Shown piece after piece: positions 57,135 through 64,000 of a DNA stretch of 64,000 nucleotides (positions within the stretch are counted from its first letter, which is position 1; each line of letters starts with the position of its first letter). Below the pieces are notes generated by a model. It was not told the origin of the DNA and ran no database searches. It saw nothing but the letters and a program-made list of their open reading frames with translations. Made by a program: the position numbers and the translations under genes. Source of the stretch: Sediminibacillus massiliensis (GTDB lineage Bacteria > Bacillota > Bacilli > Bacillales > Amphibacillaceae); assembly GCF_900156915.1 (NCBI RefSeq), contig NZ_LT732535.1:575120-639119 (forward strand), in the 5' to 3' direction.

Positions 57135-58690
57135 GCATATTCTACAGCACGAGTTTCCCGGATTACTGTAACCTTGATATGTCCAGGGTAATCCAACTCG
57201 TCTTCGATTTTTTTTCTGATGTCTCTGGCAATCCTCAAAGCTTCCAAATCATCAATTTCTTCAGGTTTTACCATGATTCTTACTTCCCGGCCTGCCTGAA
57301 TGGCAAATGATTTTTCCACCCCTTCATAGGATTCGGAAATTTCTTCTAATTTTTCTAAACGCTTAATATAATTCTCCAATGTTTCACTTCTTGCTCCTGG
57401 TCTCGCTGCCGATAATGCATCGGCTGCAGCTACCAGTACCGCGATAACAGATGTCGGCTCTTCATCACCATGATGGGAAGCAATCGAATTGATAACGACC
57501 TCATTTTCTTTATATTTCATCGCAAGTTCCTTACCAATTTCCACGTGACTTCCTTCCACTTCGTGATCGATAGCCTTTCCGATATCATGGAGTAAGCCAG
57601 CCCTTTTAGCGAGTGTCTCATCTTCTCCCAGTTCAGCTGCAAGAAGACCTGATAGATAAGCAACTTCCGTAGAATGTTTCAATACATTCTGACCATAACT
57701 TGTACGGTATTTGAGTCGACCCAATATTTTCACGAGATCTGGATGCAAACCGTGCACACCAACCTCAAAAGTTGTTTGTTCTCCAACTTCCCGAATATAC
57801 TCATCAACTTCCCTGCGTGATTTGTCAACCATCTCTTCAATTCTTGCAGGGTGGATTCTTCCGTCTTGAACAAGCTTTTCCAAGGCAATCCGAGCTGTTT
57901 CTCTTCTTATCGGATCGAAGCCTGATAAGATGACAGCTTCTGGTGTATCATCTATAATCAAATCGATTCCAGTCAATGTCTCTAAGGTCCTGATATTTCT
58001 TCCTTCACGACCTATGATGCGGCCTTTCATTTCATCGTTTGGCAGATTGACTACAGAAACAGTCGTTTCTGCAACATGATCCGCTGCACAACGCTGCAAA
58101 GCAAGAGATAAAATGCTTTTCGCTTTTTTATCCGCTTCTTCTTTTGCACGATTTTCCGCTTCCTTTATCATCAAGGCAGATTCGTGTGTAACCTCTTGTT
58201 CTACTCGTTCCAATATTACTTGTTTCGCCTGGTCAGTAGTGTATCCGGAAATGCGCTCTAGTTCAGCTTGTTGCTCGCTTAACATAGCTCCCACTTTGCT
58301 TTCCATTTCTTCAATTTGTTGTTGTTTTTCTGTTAAAGACTCTTCTTTCTTCTCTAACATGAGTTCACGCTTATCCTGCGTTTCACTCTTACGGTCCAGA
58401 TTTTCTTCTTTGTGCATCAAGCGGTTTTCCTGCTTTTGCAATTCAGTCCGTCTCTCACGAAGTTCCTGATCCGCCTGCTGACGAAGCCTGTGGTTTTCAT
58501 CCTTGGCTTCTAGAAGTGCTTCTTTTTTGGCAGCATCGGCGTTTCGATGTCCTTCTTCAACAATTTGTTTTGCCAATTGTTCCGCACTGGATATCTTTGC
58601 TTCAGCAATCGATTTTCGAATCAGATAACCAACAACAATACCGACGATAAGGGTAAGCAAACTGGAGATGATTAGGGTAACTAAGTCCAT
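57128..58690 (-). CDS. rny: Ribonuclease Y
   Basis: Membrane-bound endoribonuclease that starts mRNA decay. 520 residues: N-terminal membrane helix (about 4-24), long coiled coil (about 30-200), KH domain ([17 protein letters not shown]), and HD domain with [12 protein letters not shown] and [11 protein letters not shown] at 58690 after AGGAGGT. Works with the RicAFT complex; ricA is in this window. Confidence 0.97.
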   Translation of the reverse strand: MDLVTLIISSLLTLIVGIVVGYLIRKSIAEAKISSAEQLAKQIVEEGHRNADAAKKEALLEAKDENHRLRQQADQELRERRTELQKQENRLMHKEENLDRKSETQDKRELMLEKKEESLTEKQQQIEEMESKVGAMLSEQQAELERISGYTTDQAKQVILERVEQEVTHESALMIKEAENRAKEEADKKAKSILSLALQRCAADHVAETTVSVVNLPNDEMKGRIIGREGRNIRTLETLTGIDLIIDDTPEAVILSGFDPIRRETARIALEKLVQDGRIHPARIEEMVDKSRREVDEYIREVGEQTTFEVGVHGLHPDLVKILGRLKYRTSYGQNVLKHSTEVAYLSGLLAAELGEDETLAKRAGLLHDIGKAIDHEVEGSHVEIGKELAMKYKENEVVINSIASHHGDEEPTSVIAVLVAAADALSAARPGARSETLENYIKRLEKLEEISESYEGVEKSFAIQAGREVRIMVKPEEIDDLEALRIARDIRKKIEDELDYPGHIKVTVIRETRAVEYAK

Positions 58691-58948
58691 GATTTCACCT
58701 CCTCTTGCTATAAATTTGTACAATCACTTTTTAGTCGGCATGTACAGTGTCCTTCATTTTAAAAATGATCTTTTTTCACAATGAAATGTATAATAAAAAT
58801 AATAATTATACATTTCAATTTTAATCTTGAGGGGGTATATTGTCAAGGAACCGTCAAATTTATGTCATAATCTTTTTCTTGACTCATATACTAATAAGCT
58901 GTATGGAAAAAATAACGACCCCTGCCACTCGGCGGGGGTCGTTTACTT
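58691..58948. other. Intergenic region between rny and recA
   Basis: About 260 bp, AT-rich, with the recA terminator at the right end and presumably the rny promoter. No small ORF with a ribosome binding site was found. Confidence 0.35.
58913..58943 (-). terminator. Terminator of recA
   Basis: AACGACCCC and GGGGGTCGTT hairpin around TGCCACTCGGC; ATTTTTTCC on the minus strand. Confidence 0.85.
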
Positions 58949-59995
58949 TTATACCTCTATATCTAATGCTTCCTGGTTTTCCTGTTCTTCCGGAGTCCCG
59001 CTTCCACCGGTATCCAAGTTGTAATGACTGCGGATTGCATGGTAAATCTCATCTTTGAAATCTTCATTTTCTTTCAAGAACTGCTTGGCATTTTCCCGTC
59101 CCTGCCCAAGACGTTCTTCATTATAGGAGTACCAGGCACCACTTTTTTGCACAATATCCAAATCCGACCCGATATCGAGCAACTCTCCTTCTCTAGAGAT
59201 GCCTTCTCCATACATGATATCAACCTCAGCTTGTTTGAATGGAGGTGCCACTTTATTTTTGACAACCTTTATTTTCGTTTTGTTCCCGACCATGTCATTC
59301 CCTTGCTTCAAGGTCTCTGCCCTGCGGACTTCCAATCTTACAGAAGAATAGAATTTCAAAGCACGGCCGCCGGGAGTCGTTTCCGGATTACCAAACATAA
59401 CACCGACTTTTTCACGTATTTGGTTAATAAAGATTGCAGTTGTTTTTGATTTATTGATAGCCCCTGAAAGCTTTCTTAATGCCTGGGACATCAACCTTGC
59501 CTGCAGGCCGACGTGAGAGTCACCCATTTCCCCTTCGATCTCGGCTTTAGGAACTAAAGCAGCCACTGAATCAATAACAATCATATCTACTGCACCGCTT
59601 CGTACTAACGCTTCAGCAATTTCAAGCGCTTGTTCACCTGTGTCTGGTTGGGATAAAAGAAGTTCATCCACATTGACACCAAGTTTTCTTGCATATACGG
59701 GATCCAGGGCATGTTCTGCATCAATAAATGCTGCCTGTCCACCTTGACGCTGTGCTTCTGCGATTGCATGGAGGGAAACAGTCGTCTTACCGGAGGATTC
59801 CGGTCCGTATATTTCTACTACCCTTCCTCTTGGATAGCCGCCAACGCCTAAAGCTACATCAAGTGCAAGAGATCCGCTTGGAACCGTGGCAACCTTCTGT
59901 TCTGCTTGTTCACCCAGTTTCATGATAGATCCTTTACCGAATTGCTTTTCTATTTGTTTCAATGCCATATCTAAGGCTTGTTTACGATCACTCAA
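58949..59995 (-). CDS. recA: Recombinase RecA
   Basis: 348 residues: Walker [10 protein letters not shown] at about 64-72, Walker [16 protein letters not shown]-binding loop [22 protein letters not shown], and an acidic tail. Forms filaments on ssDNA for recombination and triggers LexA self-cleavage. TTG start (59993-59995) after AAGGGGG. A LexA box lies in the promoter. Confidence 0.98.
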   Translation of the reverse strand: MSDRKQALDMALKQIEKQFGKGSIMKLGEQAEQKVATVPSGSLALDVALGVGGYPRGRVVEIYGPESSGKTTVSLHAIAEAQRQGGQAAFIDAEHALDPVYARKLGVNVDELLLSQPDTGEQALEIAEALVRSGAVDMIVIDSVAALVPKAEIEGEMGDSHVGLQARLMSQALRKLSGAINKSKTTAIFINQIREKVGVMFGNPETTPGGRALKFYSSVRLEVRRAETLKQGNDMVGNKTKIKVVKNKVAPPFKQAEVDIMYGEGISREGELLDIGSDLDIVQKSGAWYSYNEERLGQGRENAKQFLKENEDFKDEIYHAIRSHYNLDTGGSGTPEEQENQEALDIEV

Positions 59996-60025
59996 TTTAG
60001 TGCCCCCTTAATATTAACTATATCT

Positions 60026-60054
60026 ATCATAACTTGTTTTATGAGATTTAACAA
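60026..60054 (-). promoter_or_regulatory. Promoter of recA
   Basis: TTGTTA (60049-60054), 17-bp spacer, TATGAT (60026-60031) on the minus strand. Confidence 0.65.
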
Positions 60055-60062
60055 GTGAAAAG

Positions 60063-60076
60063 CGAATATTTGTTCC
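60063..60076 (-). promoter_or_regulatory. LexA box of recA
   Basis: CGAATATTTGTTCC: two mismatches to CGAAC-N4-GTTCG, 8 bp upstream of the -35, and close to the CGAAT-type box known for B. subtilis recA. Confidence 0.65.
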
Positions 60077-60172
60077 CTTTTTTTATTTATTTCTCATTAA
60101 TGGATAGTGCAGGTTTCTCCTTGTGAAAGTTCAACATTTAAAGCGAATGAGCCAGCAAAAAACAAAACTTAC

Positions 60173-61420
60173 TTATTTACTCGCTAAATGTCGATGAAGT
60201 ATTTCCAACCCTTTTTTTACGGCCCTTTTCCTGACACTGTTTCGATCACCGGAGAAATGATACGCTTGAGCTACTGTTTTACCTTGCTCAGCAATCCCGA
60301 TAAATACGGTACCCGGCTCTTTTCCTTCAGTTTGATCGGGGCCTGCTACCCCTGTAAAGCTAATCCCTATATCGGCTTTCAAGGCATCTCTTACATTTTC
60401 AGCCATCGCCTCTGCACATTGACTGCTGACAGTGCCATATTTATTTATCAGTTGCTCGGAAATGCCAAGATGATTGATTTTGACCTTGGTCGCATAACTG
60501 ACAATCCCGCCATTTATTACCTGTGAAGCGCCAGGAACGGAGACAAGAAGGTCTGTGAACCTTCCTCCTGTCAGGCTTTCTGCAGCAGCAATTGTTTGAT
60601 TGGAGACATTCAACCGTTCAATAACTTTCTGTTCGATGGTCTCTTCATCATATCCGAAAAAATAAGGGCCTGCTGATTCCAATATTTTCTTCTCGGTTTC
60701 ATCTATCAATTTATCAGCTTCCTGTTTTGTTGTAGCACTGGCAGTGAGCCGAATGGCAACTTCCCCCTCATAAGCAAGAGGAGCAATCGTCGGATTTGTT
60801 TGTCCGTCAATCAGATTTTTCAATTGGTGCTCCAATTGGGACTCACCTATTCCCGTAAATCGGAGCATCCGTGAATGAATTACTGTATTCAATTGATAGG
60901 TTTCGACTAAATAAGGAAAAACCTGCTCTATAGAAAGCTGTTTCATTTCGCGAGGCACACCGGGCATGAAAATCCAGGTCACCTCTTCTTCTTCCACAAT
61001 CATTCCCGGAGCCATACCTGCTGTGTTTTTCAACACTTTTGCTCCTTCAAATACTCTGGCTTGTTTCCTATTGTTAGGAGTCATGGTCCGCTTTGCATTA
61101 CGAAAATAAGCGGAGATTTTATCCATTGCTTCCTGATCTTCTTTCAACTGCCTGCCTGTTAATGACTGAAATGCTTCTCTTGTCATATCGTCATCGGTCG
61201 GTCCCAGTCCACCTGTGACAAACACAATATCCGAACGACTTCCAGCTTGTTTGAAAGTCTGCTTCACTCTTTCCAGGTTATCTCCCACGACACTATGAAA
61301 GAAAACACTGATGCCGTGCTGCGATAATTTTTGCGAGAGCCACTGAGCATTGGTATTGGAAATCTGGCCAAGAAGCAATTCAGTACCCACTGCGACTATT
61401 TCTGCTTTTAAATGTTTCAT
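60173..61420 (-). CDS. cinA: CinA: competence/damage-inducible protein, NMN deamidase
   Basis: 415 residues: N-terminal MoaB-like domain (GTELLLGQISNTNAQWL, VTGGLGPTDDD) with ADP-ribose pyrophosphatase-type activity in relatives, and a C-terminal PncC domain (AAAESLTGGRFTDLLVSVPGAS, GVAGPDQTEGK) that deamidates nicotinamide mononucleotide. The ATG overlaps the pgsA stop (TAATG). Just upstream of recA, as in many Firmicutes. Confidence 0.95.
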   Translation of the reverse strand: MKHLKAEIVAVGTELLLGQISNTNAQWLSQKLSQHGISVFFHSVVGDNLERVKQTFKQAGSRSDIVFVTGGLGPTDDDMTREAFQSLTGRQLKEDQEAMDKISAYFRNAKRTMTPNNRKQARVFEGAKVLKNTAGMAPGMIVEEEEVTWIFMPGVPREMKQLSIEQVFPYLVETYQLNTVIHSRMLRFTGIGESQLEHQLKNLIDGQTNPTIAPLAYEGEVAIRLTASATTKQEADKLIDETEKKILESAGPYFFGYDEETIEQKVIERLNVSNQTIAAAESLTGGRFTDLLVSVPGASQVINGGIVSYATKVKINHLGISEQLINKYGTVSSQCAEAMAENVRDALKADIGISFTGVAGPDQTEGKEPGTVFIGIAEQGKTVAQAYHFSGDRNSVRKRAVKKGLEILHRHLASK

Positions 61421-61998
61421 TATTTAGAATCCCTCATTACATGCCAATTTTTTTTGAAATAATCATAACCTGACACCACGGTAATAATTAAAGCCAAGTA
61501 AAGAGTTATGGTTCCAAAAGGAAACCCGAAATAAGAGAAAGGAAAGTCCTCAAGAAGAAGAGCAGAGACGGAAACAATTTGCAAAACAGTTTTCAATTTC
61601 CCCATTTGTCCTGCTGCTAGTACAGTTCCTTCACCTGCTGCTACTAACCGAAGCCCGGTAACAGCAAATTCCCTGCTAATAATCAATATGACAACCCAGG
61701 CGGGAGCCATCCCCATTTCAACCAGTAAAATCAATGCAGAAGCAACTAATAATTTATCCGCCAATGGATCCATGAATTTTCCTAAATTGGTTACAAGATT
61801 ATATTTTCTAGCATAGTAACCATCGATCCAATCGGTTGTAGATGCAATAATAAACAGAAGGCCGGCTGCGAATTGGGAGACCGGCAACTCCCTTCCTCCA
61901 ATTTGAAGACTACCCCAGTCAAATGGGACACTTAATAGAATAATAAAGATAGGGATTAAAAAAATCCTTGATAATGTAATACGATTAGGTATGTTCAT
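61420..61998 (-). CDS. pgsA: CDP-diacylglycerol-glycerol-3-phosphate 3-phosphatidyltransferase
   Basis: Makes phosphatidylglycerol phosphate. 192 residues with about four membrane helices and the CDP-alcohol phosphotransferase motif TDWIDGYYAR, then GKFMDPLADKLL (about 56-85). ATG at 61998 has GGAGG at 8 nt; a longer frame to 62013 places the start before that site. Confidence 0.96.
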   Translation of the reverse strand: MNIPNRITLSRIFLIPIFIILLSVPFDWGSLQIGGRELPVSQFAAGLLFIIASTTDWIDGYYARKYNLVTNLGKFMDPLADKLLVASALILLVEMGMAPAWVVILIISREFAVTGLRLVAAGEGTVLAAGQMGKLKTVLQIVSVSALLLEDFPFSYFGFPFGTITLYLALIITVVSGYDYFKKNWHVMRDSK

Positions 61999-62052
61999 GT
62001 ATACATCCTCCAAAAAAATATTGAATAAAGGGAAATCTCTCTAAAAAACGAA

Positions 62053-62106
62053 GGGCCCGGACCTTTTTCACTTGCATGGATGAAAGTGATAAAAGGTGCC
62101 AGACCG
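62053..62106. repeat. Inverted repeat between rodZ and pgsA
   Basis: ACCTTTTTCACTTgCAT and ATGaAAGTGAtAAAAGGT form a stem of about 16 bp around GG, flanked by GGGCCCGG and GCCAGACC. It resembles the dispersed GGCACCTTTT-type repeats I recall from related genera. It could end or thin out the rodZ transcript; no T-tract follows. Confidence 0.5.
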
Positions 62107-62119
62107 TGATAACTCCAGT

Positions 62120-63061
62120 TTAATTTTCTTCTGCGGCAGCATCCCCGCCGATATTTATCCAAACTCTCTGCACTTGGCTCGGATTCATATCTTCAGGCAT
62201 TTCAAGCGGTACTCCACCGACTGTTATATCTATTTGCGCCGGGTTGCCGAAACGTATCATAATCTGTTCAGCATCTGACAAATCTTCGGTCAACGGTGCC
62301 TGACTGGCATCGAACATACCGCCATACACTTCGTTTTCCCCATTGGCAATTTGGAGCCAGTGAGTGGCATCCGTATTCACTTCGACAATGATTTCTTCCC
62401 CCGGATTGACCAATTCAAAAGTTGAAACCTGGTCATTGCCCTGAGTGCCTTGTTCGACTAGATTTAATTCCGGCTCCTGTTCTTGAGCTGGTTCTTCTTC
62501 ATTACTATCTTCTCCTGAAGTATCTGTCGCTTCATCGCTTGTGTCGTCTGTGTTATTACCCTCTTCATTATCCCCGTTTTGGCCGGTCTCGCCTTTATCC
62601 TGGTTTACAAGATATTCATCGACACTATCTTCAGGCTGGTTGGCGCCATTTCCATCTCCACCTAGCGAACTCTGGTAAAAATACCAAACCAAAAAAACTA
62701 TCCCTATGATCAAAAGTACGACGACCAACGTTGGCAAAAAAGAAAAAATAGCAGGACTCTTAGATGGAGCATGTGATTCCTTTCTACTTCGCTGAACACT
62801 GGTATATTGTGCAGAACTTTCATCGGAAGTGGCAGGTAATTCGTTTTTATGCTCTTCTATTAATTGTTCAGCGTCCAGTCCTACAGCTGCAGCATATTCT
62901 TTAATAAATGCCCGCACGTAAAAATTGCCAGGCATGACATTATAATTCCCTTTTTCGATTGCTTGTAAATACCTCGTCTGGATTTTCGTGACTTGTTGTA
63001 TATCATTAAGAGACAGATTTTTCTGCTCACGTGCTTCCTTTAGTCTCGCTCCTATTTCCAT
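62120..63061 (-). CDS. rodZ: Cell-shape protein RodZ-like (YmfM)
   Basis: 313 residues: N-terminal helix-turn-helix (GARLKEAREQKNLSLNDI), a basic segment, one membrane helix (about 106-128), a long Asp/Glu/Gly-rich linker and a C-terminal beta domain (about 200-313). Links the MreB cytoskeleton to the wall machinery. ATG 63061 with GGATGGTG upstream. Gene order ymfK-rodZ-pgsA-cinA-recA is conserved. Confidence 0.93.
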   Translation of the reverse strand: MEIGARLKEAREQKNLSLNDIQQVTKIQTRYLQAIEKGNYNVMPGNFYVRAFIKEYAAAVGLDAEQLIEEHKNELPATSDESSAQYTSVQRSRKESHAPSKSPAIFSFLPTLVVVLLIIGIVFLVWYFYQSSLGGDGNGANQPEDSVDEYLVNQDKGETGQNGDNEEGNNTDDTSDEATDTSGEDSNEEEPAQEQEPELNLVEQGTQGNDQVSTFELVNPGEEIIVEVNTDATHWLQIANGENEVYGGMFDASQAPLTEDLSDAEQIMIRFGNPAQIDITVGGVPLEMPEDMNPSQVQRVWINIGGDAAAEEN

Positions 63062-63078
63062 CCTATACACCATCCATT

Positions 63079-63873
63079 TTAAAAATCAAACATAGAAAAG
63101 CCATCCTCCTGATTGAACTTTTGCTTTTCTACTGGATCATATTTTATTTCTTCATTTTCATCATTCCGCAGTTCGATAATGTAATCGAAGTCATCCAACT
63201 TATATTCCGTCTGCTGCACAAAAATGTCCGGATGTTCCACCACTTTTGTTGCAGGCAGTCTCATTATTTCACGAACAAGTTCCCAATGTTTCTCACTTGC
63301 ACGTCTGGTAGATACAATTCCATCTATTATATATAAATTGTCTACGTTATATTCATCCTCAATCAACTGGCTTCTAATTGTCTGCTTTAATAATGTACTG
63401 GATACAAACAACCACCTTTTGTTTGCGCAAACACTAGAAGCGACGATGGATTCCGTCTTACCCACCCTTGGCATTCCTCTTATTCCAATGAGTTTATGTC
63501 CATCTTTTTTGAACAATTCAGCCATGAAATCAACAAGAAGTCCAAGTTCATTCCTCACAAAACGGAAGGTTTTTTTGTCGTCTATGTCACTATGTATATA
63601 CCTGCCATGGCGGACTGCCAGTCTGTCTCTAAGTTTAGGTTTTCTCATCTTGGTAACATTTATGGTTTCCATTGTATCCAGGATAGATTTCAGCCGGCTT
63701 ATCTGTTCTTGTTTTTCAGCAAGGAGGAGCATTCCTCTCCTGGAATTTTCCACACCATTTATCGTTATAATATTAATCGACAGCATCCCTAGCAAAGATG
63801 AAATATCACCTAGGAGGCCGGGTCTGTTATGTTGTATTTCATATTCCAGATACCATTCCATTTTATCCATCAT
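63079..63873 (-). CDS. ymfK: DUF3388 family protein YmfK
   Basis: 264 residues from the ATG at 63873, which has AAAGGGG at a 6-nt gap. The N-terminal third is ACT-like (YEIQHNRPGLLGDISSLLGML); the rest contains RGMPRVGKTESIVA, which looks like a P-loop, and ASSVCANKRWLFVSS. The product is the conserved YmfK protein upstream of rodZ in bacilli. Function unknown; the ACT-like part suggests ligand sensing. Confidence 0.9.
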   Translation of the reverse strand: MMDKMEWYLEYEIQHNRPGLLGDISSLLGMLSINIITINGVENSRRGMLLLAEKQEQISRLKSILDTMETINVTKMRKPKLRDRLAVRHGRYIHSDIDDKKTFRFVRNELGLLVDFMAELFKKDGHKLIGIRGMPRVGKTESIVASSVCANKRWLFVSSTLLKQTIRSQLIEDEYNVDNLYIIDGIVSTRRASEKHWELVREIMRLPATKVVEHPDIFVQQTEYKLDDFDYIIELRNDENEEIKYDPVEKQKFNQEDGFSMFDF

Positions 63874-64000
63874 AAAAAGCCCCTTTGGCATTAAAAAACT
63901 GTTTATTCTTCAATTTTTTCACGATACTCTTATCATAAATGATTTTAATCTATTAGAAAAGGACATTGTTCTTTTTCGGTAGAAGAAATTCCACATATAA
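63874..64000. other. Right edge, upstream of ymfK
   Basis: About 130 bp, AT-rich, holding the ymfK ribosome binding site. No other gene start is visible. Confidence 0.3.

Overview
The window is chromosomal core DNA of an endospore-forming member of the Bacillaceae. Spore genes (sspN, tlp, spoVK, spoVS, cotE, sirA), LexA boxes of the CGAAC-N4-GTTCG type, a GlnR box, a Spo0A box and a sigma-B-type promoter all point there. Gene order closely follows, in reverse, the Bacillus subtilis ymfK-recA-miaB-mutSL-hfq-glnRA-lexA-tkt-citB-parEC block. An osmolyte-type ABC transporter and an MrpB-like subunit are compatible with a halotolerant genus of the Oceanobacillus/Virgibacillus type, but the genus is not determined by the sequence. 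No rRNA, tRNA, prophage, insertion sequence or CRISPR array was seen.

Layout, left to right. 1-6.4 kb: a cut-off unidentified gene, hisJ, a small hydrophilic gene, the double dynamin dynA and a C45-type acyltransferase. 6.5-12.2 kb: a flavin reductase, parC-parE and a CoA-binding protein. 12.2-14.9 kb: a two-gene ABC importer with a permease/binding-protein fusion. 15-16.9 kb (+ strand): plsY, folE2 and yidD. 16.9-21.3 kb: a long RsgA-type GTPase preceded by a micro-ORF and a terminator, yneQ, a thioesterase and a double-AAA+ ATPase. 21.4-25.6 kb: tlp, sspN, an fbpB-like microprotein, a TlpA-type thioredoxin and aconitase. 25.8-30.4 kb: an orphan PAS kinase, yneK, and a ccdA-mrpB-yneI-ccdC cluster with yneF upstream. 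30.4-35.2 kb: sirA, transketolase, ynzC, the SOS genes yneB plus a 30-residue membrane microprotein, and lexA. 35.4-44.2 kb: a small basic protein, an RlaP-type nucleotidyltransferase, glnRA, ynbB-hflX, spoVK, hfq, miaA, a GlsB-type stress protein and a Dps. 44.3-51.8 kb: mutL, mutS, cotE, ricA and miaB. 52-64 kb: an intergenic repeat, kbl-tdh, a dipeptidase, spoVS, ymdB, rny, recA, cinA, pgsA, rodZ and ymfK.

The genes are mainly housekeeping: replication and repair (parCE, mutSL, recA, lexA), RNA metabolism (rny, hfq, miaA, miaB, ricA), central metabolism (citB, tkt, glnA, kbl-tdh), envelope (plsY, pgsA, rodZ) and sporulation. Most lie on the minus strand in short operons closed by clear intrinsic terminators.

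No dramatic new system is evident. The points most worth attention are: the micro-ORF, palindrome and terminator leader before the RsgA-like gene; the LexA-controlled 30-residue membrane peptide in the position of yneA but without a LysM domain; the orphan MrpB subunit inside the cytochrome c maturation cluster; the double-AAA+ ATPase translationally coupled to a thioesterase; and a perfect 12-bp inverted repeat in front of dps.
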